Part shown: piece by piece, positions 40,756 through 50,399 of the stretch
Layout: each line of letters opens with the position of its first letter
Numbering within the stretch: position 1 is the stretch's first letter
Assembly (NCBI RefSeq): GCF_037203705.1
Contig: NZ_JBBCAT010000001.1
Span: forward strand, 1,151,418 to 1,215,417
Direction: 5' to 3'
Length of the DNA stretch: 64,000 nt
Origin: Prosthecomicrobium sp. N25
GTDB lineage: Bacteria > Pseudomonadota > Alphaproteobacteria > Rhizobiales > Ancalomicrobiaceae
The notes under the pieces: generated by a model
Databases searched by the model: none
Told to the model about the DNA's origin: nothing
Seen by the model: only the letters and a program-made list of their open reading frames with translations
Program-made: the position numbers and the translations under genes

Positions 40756-41922
40756 ATGACCGCCGCCATCGTGGGCTGGGCCCACACGCCCTTCGGCAAG
40801 CAGGACGCCGAGACCGTCGAGAGCCTGATCGGCCGCGTCGCCACCGAGGCCCTGGCGGACGCCGGCCTGGAGGCCGGCGAGGTCGACGAGATCGTCCTCG
40901 GCCACTTCAACGGCGGCTTCTCGGCGCAGGACTTCACCGCCTCGCTCGTCCTCCAGGCCGACCCGCATTTCCGCTTCAAGCCGGCGACCCGCGTCGAGAA
41001 CGCCTGTGCGACCGGCTCGGCCGCCGTCCATCAGGGCATCAAGTCGATCCGCGCCGGCACCGCCCGCATCGTGCTGGTCGTCGGCGTCGAGCAGATGACG
41101 CGCACCCCCGGCCCCGAGATCGGCAACATCCTGCTCAAGGCCTCCTACCTGCCCGAGGACGGCGACACCAAGGGCGGCTTCGCCGGCGTCTTCGGCGGCA
41201 TCGCGGCCGGCTATTTCCAGCGCCACGGCGACCAGTCCGACGCCCTCGCGATGATCGCCGCCAAGAACCACCGCAACGGCGTCGCCAACCCTTACGCCCA
41301 GATGCGCAAGGACCTGGGCTACGAATTCTGCCGCGCCGAGAGCGACAAGAACCCCTTCGTGGCCGGCCCGCTCAAGCGCACGGACTGCTCGCTCGTCTCC
41401 GACGGCGCCGCCGCCCTGGTGCTGACCGACATCCGGACCGCGCTGGGCATGCGCAAGGCGGTCGCGTTCCGGGGCGTCGCCCACGCGCAGGATTTCCTGC
41501 CCATGTCCAAGCGCGACATCCTGAAGTTCGAGGGCTGCTCCACGGCCTGGCATCGCGCCCTGCAGGACGCCGGCGTGAACCTGCTCGACCTCGACTTCGT
41601 CGAGACCCACGACTGCTTCACCATCGCCGAGCTGATCGAATACGAGGCCATGGGCCTCGCCCCGGAAGGGCAGGGCGCCCGCGCCATCCTGGAGGGCTGG
41701 ACCAACAAGGAGGGCAAGCTGCCGGTCAATCCGTCCGGCGGCCTGAAGGCCAAGGGCCATCCGATCGGCGCGACCGGCGTCTCCATGCACGTGATGACCG
41801 CCATGCAGCTGACCGGCCAGGCTGGCGGCATGCAGATCCCCGGCGCCGAACTCGCCGGCATCTTCAACATGGGCGGTGCGGCGGTCGCGAACTACGTGTC
41901 GGTGCTGCAGAGCCTGAGGTGA
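40756..41922 (+). CDS. Thiolase-family protein (SCP-x/acetyl-CoA acetyltransferase type)
   Basis: A 388-residue thiolase. The nucleophile cysteine lies in ENACATGSAAVH (about residue 88), the histidine in ETHDCFTIAEL (about 293), and the second histidine in GGLKAKGHPIGATG (about 335), so the active site is complete. The THDCF form of the motif is that of the SCP-2/archaeal-type thiolases rather than biosynthetic PhaA. Substrate and direction are unknown. It seems to be transcribed alone and ends at a palindrome. Confidence 0.88.
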   Translation: MTAAIVGWAHTPFGKQDAETVESLIGRVATEALADAGLEAGEVDEIVLGHFNGGFSAQDFTASLVLQADPHFRFKPATRVENACATGSAAVHQGIKSIRAGTARIVLVVGVEQMTRTPGPEIGNILLKASYLPEDGDTKGGFAGVFGGIAAGYFQRHGDQSDALAMIAAKNHRNGVANPYAQMRKDLGYEFCRAESDKNPFVAGPLKRTDCSLVSDGAAALVLTDIRTALGMRKAVAFRGVAHAQDFLPMSKRDILKFEGCSTAWHRALQDAGVNLLDLDFVETHDCFTIAELIEYEAMGLAPEGQGARAILEGWTNKEGKLPVNPSGGLKAKGHPIGATGVSMHVMTAMQLTGQAGGMQIPGAELAGIFNMGGAAVANYVSVLQSLR

Positions 41923-41929
41923 CGGCGTT

Positions 41930-41951
41930 GCGCCCGGCCCGGGCCGGGCGC
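41930..41951. terminator. Palindrome between convergent thiolase and gshA genes
   Basis: A perfect 22-base palindrome (GCGCCCGGCCC and its complement) eight bases after the thiolase stop and eight bases before the gshA stop. It is likely to terminate both strands, although no T-run is present. Confidence 0.45.
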
Positions 41952-41959
41952 CTCCCGCG

Positions 41960-43348
41960 TCAGTACGCGTACTCCGCGAAAACCCGCCGGATGTCGCCGC
42001 CCCACTCGGTCTCGTACTGGCGGAGCATCTTCTCGGCGAGCGTCTCGCCGGTCGCCACGATCTCTTCCAGGGGCGCGAGATAGACGGCCTCCGTCTCGGA
42101 GATTTCCGCCGGCGCGCAGGGGCCGAGGCGATTGCGGCGCACCAAGCCCTTGCGGGCCAGCGCGACGGCCTCGCGGGCGAGCGCGTGGACCGTCGTGCCC
42201 CGGAACGGCGTCTTCAGCGCCAGCCGCGGGACCGTGTCGCGCAGCGCCTGCCGTTCCTCGGCCGTCCAGTCCCTGACCATGGCCCAGGCCTCGTCGAGCA
42301 CCCCCTCGTCGTAGAGAAGCCCGACCCAGAAGGCCGGCAGCGCCAGGAGCCGCCGCCACGGCCCGGAATCCGCCCCGCGCTGCTCCAGGTAGCGCTTCAG
42401 CCGCACCTCCGGGAAGATCGAGCCGAGGTGGTTGACCCAGTCGCCCATCTCCGGCTCGACGCCCGGCAGCTCGTGCCGCAGGGCGCCCGCCATGTATTGC
42501 CGGAAGGTGACCCGCGTCGCGTCGTGGTAGGTGTCCCCGCGCTTGATCAGATACATGGGGACGTCGAGTGCCCACTCCGCATAGGCCTCGAAGCCGAATC
42601 CCTCGTCGAACGCGATGGGCAGCATGCCGGTCCGGTGCGGATCGGTGTCGCGCCAGATTTCCGATCGGTAGGAGAGGAAGCCGTTGGGGCGGCCCTCCAG
42701 GAAGGGCGAGGCGGCGAAGAGTGCGGTCGCGATCGGCTGCAGCGCCAGGCTCACGCGCAGCTTCTTCGCCATGTCGGCTTCAGAGCCGTAGTCCAGGTTC
42801 ACCTGCACGGTGGAGGTGCGGAACATCATGTCGAGGCCCTTGCCGCCGACCTTCGGCATGTAGGCCCGCATGATGGCGTAGCGCGACTTCGGCATCACCG
42901 GCGTCTCGGCCCGCGTCCAGACCGGGCTCGCCCCGACGCCCAGGAAACCGATCCCAAGCGGGTCGCCGATCTCGCGCACCTGCGCGAGATGCGAGAAGGT
43001 CTCCCGGCAGGTGTGGTGCAGCGTCTCCAGGGGCGCGCCGGACAGCTCGAACTGGCCGCCCGGCTCCAGGCTGATCGCCCCGCCGCCGACCGGGTCGACG
43101 AGCCCGATGATGGCGTCCCGGTCCATGATCGGTTCCCAGCCGAGGAGCCCCTCCATGCCTTCCAGCAGCTTGCGCACGCCCCGCGGCCCCTCGTAGGGCA
43201 CGGGCGAGAGGTCGTCGGTGTGGAAGCCGAATTTTTCGTGCTCGGTCCCGATGCGCCACCGCTCTTTCGGCTTCGATCCCGCCTCGAACCAGGCGACCAG
43301 CTGGTCGCGGCTCTCGATCGGGACGGCATCGACGGTATCACGCGCCAT
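41960..43348 (-). CDS. gshA: Glutamate--cysteine ligase, plant/alphaproteobacterial type
   Basis: Makes gamma-glutamylcysteine, the first step of glutathione synthesis. The 462-residue protein shows RWRIGTEHEKFGF near 32, ISLEPGGQFELSGAP near 92, HLAQVREIGDPLGIGFLGVGASP, and DMMFRTSTVQVNLDYGSE, the signatures of the GCS2 form shared with plants. The ATG at 43348 has GGAG 10 bases upstream; an ATG further upstream adds an unlikely proline/arginine leader. The 295 bases to the divergent hscC gene show no clear regulatory site to my eye. Confidence 0.93.
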   Translation of the reverse strand: MARDTVDAVPIESRDQLVAWFEAGSKPKERWRIGTEHEKFGFHTDDLSPVPYEGPRGVRKLLEGMEGLLGWEPIMDRDAIIGLVDPVGGGAISLEPGGQFELSGAPLETLHHTCRETFSHLAQVREIGDPLGIGFLGVGASPVWTRAETPVMPKSRYAIMRAYMPKVGGKGLDMMFRTSTVQVNLDYGSEADMAKKLRVSLALQPIATALFAASPFLEGRPNGFLSYRSEIWRDTDPHRTGMLPIAFDEGFGFEAYAEWALDVPMYLIKRGDTYHDATRVTFRQYMAGALRHELPGVEPEMGDWVNHLGSIFPEVRLKRYLEQRGADSGPWRRLLALPAFWVGLLYDEGVLDEAWAMVRDWTAEERQALRDTVPRLALKTPFRGTTVHALAREAVALARKGLVRRNRLGPCAPAEISETEAVYLAPLEEIVATGETLAEKMLRQYETEWGGDIRRVFAEYAY

Positions 43349-43643
43349 GGGGTCGGCTCCGGCGGAACGGCATGGAAATGCGGGCCGGATCCGAAGGATC
43401 GGCCTTGGAAGCGCTGCACCATAGCGGCGCCCCCGTGGCGCGACAAACGCGAATTCGTGACGGCTCCGTTTCACGGCGCTTCACGATCGCATGACGGATC
43501 GGCCCATTGCCGCGGCGGCTGGCCGCCCGACGGGAAAACGCCCTTTTCCCAGGTCATGTCCTCGGGTACCTCTTGGCCCATGCGGTCGGGACCGGCGCTT
43601 CGCGGCAGGCGGGCGGCGCCCGGCGCGAGGAGCGGTAGCCGGA

Positions 43644-45344
43644 ATGGCGATTGTCGGAATCGATCTCGGAACGACCAACTCCCTCGTCGCCGTGTGGAGC
43701 GCTGACGGGCCGCGCCTCATCCCCAACGCCCATGGCGACGTCCTCACCCCCTCGGTCGTCAGCATCGCGGACGGCGAGGTCCTGGTCGGCCGTCCCGCCG
43801 CCGAGCGCCTGATCGCGCGCCCGACCTCGACCGTCGCGGCCTTCAAGCGCTGGATGGGCACCGACAAGCTCACCCGCCTCGACGGCCGCCCCTACCGCGC
43901 CGAGGAGCTCTCCGCGCTTGTCCTCGGGGCGCTGAGGCGCGACGCGGAGGCCGACCTCGGCGAGCCGATCACCGAGGCCATCATCTCCGTGCCGGCCTAT
44001 TTCAACGACCTGCAGCGCAAGGCGACCCTGACGGCCGCCCGCCTGGCCGGCCTCCACGTCGAGCGCCTCGTCAACGAGCCGACCGCCGCCGCGCTCGCCT
44101 ACGGGCTCGGCGAGGTCGAGGAGGCGCAGTTCCTGGTCTTCGATCTGGGCGGCGGCACCTTCGACGTCTCGATCCTCGACAAGTACGACGAGGTCATGGA
44201 GGTCCGCGCCACCGCCGGTGACAACTTCCTCGGCGGCGACGACTTCCGCGAGCACCTGATGATGGACCTCGCCGACCGGCACGAGATCGACCGCGGCAAG
44301 CTCGCCCCTGGGGAACTCTCCCGCTTCGTACGCTTCGCCGAGCAGTTGAAAGTGGAGCTGAGCGCCAAGACCTCGGTCTCCTACACGTTCGAACTCCCCG
44401 ACCGCGTCGTCGAGGGCCGGCTCGAGCGCGCCGAGTACGAGGAGATCGTCAAGCCGCTGCTGCGCCGCCTGCGCAAGCCGCTCGAGCGCGCCATCTCGGA
44501 CGCCCGCATCGCGCCGGGCGAGATCGCCCAGGTGGTCATGGTCGGCGGCGCGACCCGCACCCCGGCGATCCGCGCCATGGTCGGCCGCCTCTTCGGCCGC
44601 CTGCCGCTGACCCATCTCAACCCCGACCACCTGGTCGCCCTCGGCGCCGCCGTGCAGGCCGGCCTGAAGGCCCGCCACGCCGCCCTCGAGGACGTGGTGA
44701 TGACCGACGTCTGCCCCTACACGCTGGGCATCTCGGCCGTCTCCGCCCATCACGACGGGCCCGGCGGGGAGCCCATCACGGTGCCCATCATCGAGCGCAA
44801 CTCCGTGGTGCCGATCAGCCGCTCGTCGAGCTTCACCACGCTCCAGGACAACCAGGCCCAGATCAAGCTCGAGGTCTACCAGGGCGAGAACCTGAAGCCC
44901 GAGAACAACGTCAACCTGGGCGGTCTGACGGTCGACGTGCCGCGCGCCCGCTCCGGCGAGGAGAGCGTCGACGTCCGCTTCACCTACGACGTCAACGGCG
45001 CCCTCGAGGTCGAGGCGACCGTGCGCTCGACCGGCAAGGTCTGGCGGCGCGTCTTCCAGAACCGCACCGGCCTCTCCGACGAGGAGATCGACCGCCGCTT
45101 CGCCGAGCTCGCCGCCCTGAAGGTGCCGCCCCGGGACCAGGCGGAGAACCGCCTGCTGATCGAGCGTGCCGAGCGGATCTACGCCGAATCGATCGGCGAG
45201 CGACGCGAGCGGCTCGTGGCGGCGCTGCGCGACTTCGAGGTGGCCATCCAGGACCCGCTGAACGCGCATCCCGAGCGCGACCGCGAGACCTTCGCGGCCC
45301 TGCTCGACCGGTTCGAGACCGACGTCTTCCGCGACATCGACTGA
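43644..45344 (+). CDS. hscC: HscC-type Hsp70 chaperone
   Basis: A 566-residue Hsp70. The ATPase domain has GIDLGTTNSLVAVW at the start, NEPTAAALAYGL, VFDLGGGTFDVSILD and VVMVGGATRTPAIR. The substrate-binding domain begins near residue 385 (DVCPYTLGI) and is short, with no long lid or EEVD-type tail, as in E. coli HscC (556 residues). An upstream in-frame ATG at 43491 lacks support. The downstream gene, 11 bases away, encodes a J-like membrane protein, its likely co-chaperone. Confidence 0.92.
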   Translation: MAIVGIDLGTTNSLVAVWSADGPRLIPNAHGDVLTPSVVSIADGEVLVGRPAAERLIARPTSTVAAFKRWMGTDKLTRLDGRPYRAEELSALVLGALRRDAEADLGEPITEAIISVPAYFNDLQRKATLTAARLAGLHVERLVNEPTAAALAYGLGEVEEAQFLVFDLGGGTFDVSILDKYDEVMEVRATAGDNFLGGDDFREHLMMDLADRHEIDRGKLAPGELSRFVRFAEQLKVELSAKTSVSYTFELPDRVVEGRLERAEYEEIVKPLLRRLRKPLERAISDARIAPGEIAQVVMVGGATRTPAIRAMVGRLFGRLPLTHLNPDHLVALGAAVQAGLKARHAALEDVVMTDVCPYTLGISAVSAHHDGPGGEPITVPIIERNSVVPISRSSSFTTLQDNQAQIKLEVYQGENLKPENNVNLGGLTVDVPRARSGEESVDVRFTYDVNGALEVEATVRSTGKVWRRVFQNRTGLSDEEIDRRFAELAALKVPPRDQAENRLLIERAERIYAESIGERRERLVAALRDFEVAIQDPLNAHPERDRETFAALLDRFETDVFRDID

Positions 45345-45355
45345 CGGACCGGCGG

Positions 45356-47167
45356 ATGTGGTCGCACGACCTGCTCGGCATCCCCGAAAGCGCCGACGAG
45401 CGCACGGTGAAGCGCGCCTACGCGGCGAAGCTGAAGACGACCCGCCCCGAGGACGACCCGGACGCCTTCCAGCGCCTCGTCCAGGCCCGCGACCAGGCGA
45501 TCTGGTGGGCGCGCAACCGATGGGTCCCGCCCGAGCACGACGACGACGAGGACGACGAGGACACCCTCGCGGCCGGCGAGGCGCGGGAGCCCGGGACGGC
45601 GCCGTTGCCCCGGTCCGATCCCCCGTCGTCGGAGGCGGGCGACGCGAACCCCGAGCCCGACTCGAGCGGCTCGGTGGTGGTCCGCCTCGATCCGGTCGAG
45701 CCGTCGCCGCTCCGCTCCGCCGAGCCCGTCCCGCCGAGCCCCGAGCCTGGCGCGGACGAGCAGCATCCCGACGGCGTGCCCTACGTGCCCCCGCCAACCC
45801 TCGACGCGCTGTTCCAGCAGATCGTGTCCCGCCGGGGCGGGGATCCGGAAGCCCCGGAGCCGCCCGCGTCCGACCTGGACAGGCCCGGCCGGGGAGGGGG
45901 CGCCGCGACCGGCGGTAATGAGGACGAGGCGGAGCCGTTCCTCTCCGATCCGACCGGTCCCCGCCCCGAGGACCTCTTCGCCGACCTGCGCGACCGCGTC
46001 GCCGGTCTGTGCCGGCCGGCTGGCCTTGCCGACATCGCCGGATGGGAGACGCTCCTGGAAGAGGCCGAGGCGCTCGACATCGGCCATCGCCTCGCCCTGG
46101 AGACGCGGATCGCGCTCGGCCTCGACCAGGCGCTCGCGGACGCCGAGCGGCTCGGACGGACGCTCGAGCCCGGAGGGCCGACCGCCTCGGTGCTCGCCGC
46201 GGTCGACGCCATCTTCGGCTGGTCGGAGGACGTCCGGCGCCTCGCGCGCATCCTCGGCCGCACGCCGGAGGCCCACCCGCTGGTCCTCGCCATGGAGGCC
46301 CGGGGCGGTCCGGCGATCGCCCCTCGCCAGACCGAGTCGGGCTTCCCGCTGATCGAGCCGTTCGATCTCGAGGCCTATTTCGGAACGACCGGCGCGAGCG
46401 TGGTGACGGCCTACGACCGCTGGCGCCTCAGCGAGCGATACCCTCTGGCCTGGAGCTGGAGCGCGCTCCTCTTCCCCTGCTGGTGGCTCGCCCGCCACGG
46501 CTACGGCTGGGCGGCCGCGGTGGCGGCGGCCGGCTTCGTGACCACCGTCGCCGTCGTCTTCGAGCCGATCGCCACGGCCTCGCAGGCCCGCGACTACGTG
46601 CTGTTCCTGCTCGGCCTCGTCGCCTTGCGCATCGGGCTCGCGACGCAGACGAACCGGCTGGAGATCCTGAGGCTGGCGCGCCTCGTCGCCAGGGCGGACC
46701 AGGAGGCCCCGGGCCGCAACGATCGGCGCCGCACCGTCCTGGCCGGCCGGAGGTTCGGCGGCCGCTTCCCGGCCTTCGTGGTGTCGGCGATCTTCTTCGT
46801 GATGGTCGATCTCTACGCCCTCACGGTGGTCGGCGGCGCGCTCGGCCTCGACGACGCGGTGGTCGCCGCGCAGGTCCCGCCCGCCCGCGCCGGCAGCCTC
46901 TTCGAACGCATTCGCGTCCAGGCCTTCCTGGAGCACCGCACCCGCACCCTGACCCGCATCGACACGATCCTCGATCGGACCCGTGGCCACCCCGTTCCGG
47001 CGACGGCGGTCCGGGCCGGGCTCATCCGGGACGAGGCCCGCCGGGCCCTCGGTGCCGCCACGGTCCAGACCTACTGGTCGCTGTGGCGCCCCTATGTCGA
47101 CAAGGCCGAGAGCCTCGCCAAGGAGGCCACCGGCGAGACGGCCCCGCCGAAGCCCCGCGATTCGTGA
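45356..47167 (+). CDS. Membrane protein with degenerate J-domain, HscC partner
   Basis: A 603-residue protein. Residues 1-50 (HDLLGIPESADERTVKRAYA, then RPEDDPDAFQRL) have the shape of a J-domain, but the HPD motif needed to stimulate Hsp70 ATPase is replaced by RPEDDPD. A long acidic, proline-rich and probably disordered region follows (about 58-200), then a helical region to about 340. Membrane helices lie around 361-425 and 471-500, and the C-terminus is soluble. The gene follows hscC by 11 bases. E. coli hscC also lies near J-protein genes (djlB, djlC), so the pairing is meaningful. Confidence 0.75.
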   Translation: MWSHDLLGIPESADERTVKRAYAAKLKTTRPEDDPDAFQRLVQARDQAIWWARNRWVPPEHDDDEDDEDTLAAGEAREPGTAPLPRSDPPSSEAGDANPEPDSSGSVVVRLDPVEPSPLRSAEPVPPSPEPGADEQHPDGVPYVPPPTLDALFQQIVSRRGGDPEAPEPPASDLDRPGRGGGAATGGNEDEAEPFLSDPTGPRPEDLFADLRDRVAGLCRPAGLADIAGWETLLEEAEALDIGHRLALETRIALGLDQALADAERLGRTLEPGGPTASVLAAVDAIFGWSEDVRRLARILGRTPEAHPLVLAMEARGGPAIAPRQTESGFPLIEPFDLEAYFGTTGASVVTAYDRWRLSERYPLAWSWSALLFPCWWLARHGYGWAAAVAAAGFVTTVAVVFEPIATASQARDYVLFLLGLVALRIGLATQTNRLEILRLARLVARADQEAPGRNDRRRTVLAGRRFGGRFPAFVVSAIFFVMVDLYALTVVGGALGLDDAVVAAQVPPARAGSLFERIRVQAFLEHRTRTLTRIDTILDRTRGHPVPATAVRAGLIRDEARRALGAATVQTYWSLWRPYVDKAESLAKEATGETAPPKPRDS

Positions 47168-47185
47168 GGGAGCCCGGTCGGCTCG

Positions 47186-47881
47186 TCACCCCGCCAGCGC
47201 GACGTCCAGCGCCGCCGCGGCGTGGATCGCCGTCGTGTCGAAGGCCGGGACGTCCAGGTCGGCCTGCTGGAGGATCATGCCGACCTCCGTGCAGCCGAAG
47301 ATGACGCCGTCCGCGCCCGCACGCCGCAGCCGTCCGACCACCTCGAGATAGGCGGCCTTGGACTCCGGCTTCACGATCCCGCGGCAGAGCTCCTCGTAGA
47401 TGACCCGGTGCACCAGGGCGCGGTCCGCCTCGTCCGGAACCACGCAGGCGATGCCGTGCCGGTCCGCCAGCCGTCCGCGGTAGAAGTCCTGCTCCATCGT
47501 GTAGCGGGTGGCGAGCAGCGCCGGCCGCCGGCACGGGGTCGCGAGGATCGCCGCCGCGGTGGCGTCCGCGATATGGACGAGCGGGATGCCGACGCCCGCC
47601 TCAACTTCAGGGGCGAGCTTGTGCATGGTGTTGGTGCAGATGACGAGCGCCGCCGCCCCGCCCGCCTCCAGCCGCCGGCCGGCCTCGACCATCATCCGTC
47701 CGAGCCCCGCCCAGTCGCCTGCCGCCTGGCGTTCGGCGATGCCGCGGAAGTCGAAGGACCACAGCAGGATCTCGGCCGACGCGAGCCCGCCGAGCCGGTC
47801 CCGCGCGCCTTCGTTGAGGAGCCGGTAGTAGATCGCCGTGCTCTCCCAGCTCATCCCGCCGATCAGTCCGAGCGTCTTCAT
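47186..47881 (-). CDS. Aspartate/glutamate racemase family protein
   Basis: A 231-residue cofactor-independent racemase. The start LGLIGGMSWESTAIYYRLLNE is that of the YgeA/aspartate racemase group. The two catalytic cysteines lie in ICTNTMHK (about 82) and FGCTEVGM (about 196). It may racemise aspartate, glutamate or a homologue such as homoserine. It begins one base after the rsmE stop on the same strand. Confidence 0.92.
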   Translation of the reverse strand: MKTLGLIGGMSWESTAIYYRLLNEGARDRLGGLASAEILLWSFDFRGIAERQAAGDWAGLGRMMVEAGRRLEAGGAAALVICTNTMHKLAPEVEAGVGIPLVHIADATAAAILATPCRRPALLATRYTMEQDFYRGRLADRHGIACVVPDEADRALVHRVIYEELCRGIVKPESKAAYLEVVGRLRRAGADGVIFGCTEVGMILQQADLDVPAFDTTAIHAAAALDVALAG

Positions 47882-47882
47882 C

Positions 47883-48629
47883 TCACCAGTCTCCGACCGT
47901 CGCCTGCACGACCGCGAGAGCGGCGACTGCCGCCGTGTCGGCCCGCAGCACCCGCGGCCCGAGCGGGATCGCGGTGACGAAGGGCTTCGACTTGAGGATC
48001 AGCCGCTCCTCCTCGGCGAACCCGCCCTCCGGCCCGACCAGCACGGCCGCCGGCCCCTTGGGCAGCGTGCCGAGCACCGCGAGCGGGTTGGTGGTCGTCT
48101 CGTTCTCGTCGCAGAAGAAGATCCGCCGGTTCGGCTCCGCCCCCGGCCACACGTCGAGAAGCGCCTTCAGCTCCACCGGCTCGAGGATCTTCGGGATCGC
48201 CAGGATGCCGCACTGCTCGGCGGCCTCCACGGCGTTCGATTCCATCCGCTCCAGGTTGACCCGCCCGACCTGGGTATGGCGGGTGATCACCGGCCGCAGC
48301 AGGCCGACGCCGAGCTCGACCGCCTTCTGCACCATGTAGTCGAGCCGGGCCATCTTGAGCGGCGCGAAGAGGTAGTGCAGGTCCGCCGAGGGTTCCTGCG
48401 CCCGCACCCTCTCGACGAACTCCAGCACGCAGGCCCGCCGTCCGGCATCGGCGATTCGCGCGAGCCATTCCCCGTCCTGCCCGTTGAAGACCAGGATCTC
48501 CGACCCGGTTTCCATCCGCAGCACGTTGAGGAGATAGTTCGCCTGCTCGCGCGTGACCTCGATCCGCCCCCCGGCGCGGAGCGGCAGGCGCAGGAACAGA
48601 CGCTGCAGTCGCGAATCGAAGCGAGGCAT
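47883..48629 (-). CDS. rsmE: 16S rRNA (uracil-1498-N3)-methyltransferase RsmE
   Basis: A 248-residue SPOUT-class methyltransferase. It has an N-terminal PUA-like domain (about 1-70, with [18 protein letters not shown]) and a C-terminal trefoil-knot domain with [11 protein letters not shown] and the SAM-binding [16 protein letters not shown]. It methylates U1498 in the decoding region of 16S rRNA. The ATG at 48629 starts [13 protein letters not shown], the usual opening. It is divergent from xseA. Confidence 0.95.
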   Translation of the reverse strand: MPRFDSRLQRLFLRLPLRAGGRIEVTREQANYLLNVLRMETGSEILVFNGQDGEWLARIADAGRRACVLEFVERVRAQEPSADLHYLFAPLKMARLDYMVQKAVELGVGLLRPVITRHTQVGRVNLERMESNAVEAAEQCGILAIPKILEPVELKALLDVWPGAEPNRRIFFCDENETTTNPLAVLGTLPKGPAAVLVGPEGGFAEEERLILKSKPFVTAIPLGPRVLRADTAAVAALAVVQATVGDW

Positions 48630-48748
48630 CGGAGCACCAGGCCGTTTCGGGACGCCCGTTATAGCGGCAGGCGAGGGGCGAGGGGAACCGCCGCCGGGGT
48701 TGACCCCGTCCGCCCGGCGCGCCACGGTTCGGCCCCGGAGGTCCGCCC

Positions 48749-50320
48749 TTGTCCGAATCCGCGCTGCCCAACACGCCCGAATTCACCGTCTCGGAACTCA
48801 GCTACTCGATCCGCCGCACGATCGAGGACGGCTTCGGCTTCGTGCGCGTGCGCGGCGAGATCACCGGCTACCGCGGCCCGCATTCCTCCGGCCACGCCTA
48901 TTTCCGCCTGAAGGACGAGGGTGCCGCCATCGAGGCGGTGATCTGGCGGCAGACCATGCAGAAGCTCCGCTTCAAGCCCGAGGAGGGGCTGGAGGTGGTG
49001 GCGACCGGCCGCGTCACGACCTTCCCGGGCGGCTCCAAGTACCAGATCGTCATCGACGCGCTCGAGCCCGCCGGCGTGGGCGCCCTGATGGCGCTCCTGG
49101 AGGAGCGCAAGAAGAAGCTCGGCGCCGAGGGCCTGTTCGACCCGGCCCGCAAGAAGAAGCTGCCCTACCTGCCGCGCGTCATCGGCGTCGTCACCTCGCC
49201 GACGGGCGCCGTCATCCGCGACATCCTGCACCGCCTCGCCGACCGCTTCCCGACCCGCGTCGTGGTCTGGCCCGTCCGCGTCCAGGGCGACACCTCGGCC
49301 CGCGAGGTCGCGGCTGCCATCCAGGGCTTCAACGCCATCCCGCCCGGCGGCCACAAGGGCATCCCGCGGCCCGACGTGCTGATCGTCGCGCGCGGCGGCG
49401 GCAGCCTGGAGGACCTCTGGAGCTTCAACGAGGAGATCGTCGTCCGCGCCGCCGCGGCGAGCCGCATCCCGCTCGTCGCCGCGGTCGGCCACGAGACCGA
49501 CTGGACCCTGATCGACCTCGCCGCCGACCTGCGCGCGCCCACCCCGACCGGCGCCGCCGAGATGGTCGTGCCGGTCCGCTCCGAGCTTCTGGGCGCCGTC
49601 GACAAGCTCGCTCAGCGCCTGACCGGCACGGTGTTCCGCTGCATGGAGGCGCGCCGGACCGAGCTGCGCTCCGCCGCCCGCGCCCTCGGCACCCCCGAGA
49701 GCCTGCTCGCCCAGCGCCGCCAGCGCCTCGACATCGCCGCCGGCCGCCTGTCCCAGGCGCTCGTCCAGGCGACCCGCGCGCAGGCGACCCGCTTCGCCCG
49801 CGCCGCCGGCCGCCTGTCGCCCCAGGCCCTGACGCACGCGCTCCGGATCGGCCGCGAGCGGGTGAAGGGATCGGCCGAGCGGGGCGAGCGCGCCTTCGCG
49901 GTCGGCCTGGAGCGCCGGCGCGAGCGCGTCGAGCGGCTGGCGGGACGGCTCTCCCCGCAGTCGCTCCTCGGCCGCGTCGAACGCTGCGGCGAGCGGACCG
50001 GCGTCCTCGGCCGCCGCCTCGATGGGGCCTTCGCGCTGATCGTCGAACGCAAGCGCGCCCGCCTCGACGCCCTCGGGCGCCTGACCGAGACGCTATCCTA
50101 CCGCAGCGTCCTCGAGCGCGGCTTCGCCCTCGTCCGCGATGCCCACGGCAAGCCCGTCCGCTCGGCTGAATTGGTTGAGGCGGGGGCGGCGCTCGCCATC
50201 GAGTTCTCCGACGGCATCGTCGAGGCTGTGGCCGGGCCGGGCCACGCACCGTCCCGTCCGGCTCTGGCGAGGCCCCGGAAGCGCGACGCGGAACCGGCCG
50301 GGCAGGGTAAGCTGTTCTGA
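48749..50320 (+). CDS. xseA: Exodeoxyribonuclease VII large subunit
   Basis: A 523-residue nuclease subunit with an N-terminal OB fold (about 10-105, [26 protein letters not shown]), the catalytic domain with [36 protein letters not shown] and [24 protein letters not shown], then a long arginine-rich coiled coil. The start is TTG at 48749 with GGAGG eight bases upstream, a rare start with a strong ribosome-binding site. The small subunit XseB is not in the window. Confidence 0.95.
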   Translation: MSESALPNTPEFTVSELSYSIRRTIEDGFGFVRVRGEITGYRGPHSSGHAYFRLKDEGAAIEAVIWRQTMQKLRFKPEEGLEVVATGRVTTFPGGSKYQIVIDALEPAGVGALMALLEERKKKLGAEGLFDPARKKKLPYLPRVIGVVTSPTGAVIRDILHRLADRFPTRVVVWPVRVQGDTSAREVAAAIQGFNAIPPGGHKGIPRPDVLIVARGGGSLEDLWSFNEEIVVRAAAASRIPLVAAVGHETDWTLIDLAADLRAPTPTGAAEMVVPVRSELLGAVDKLAQRLTGTVFRCMEARRTELRSAARALGTPESLLAQRRQRLDIAAGRLSQALVQATRAQATRFARAAGRLSPQALTHALRIGRERVKGSAERGERAFAVGLERRRERVERLAGRLSPQSLLGRVERCGERTGVLGRRLDGAFALIVERKRARLDALGRLTETLSYRSVLERGFALVRDAHGKPVRSAELVEAGAALAIEFSDGIVEAVAGPGHAPSRPALARPRKRDAEPAGQGKLF

Positions 50321-50399
50321 CGATAGGGCGCCGGGCGCGCGTTTGACGTTGCGCGACATCCGCACGACAATCGCGCCCGCGAGCTGGAGAGGCTGTTTC

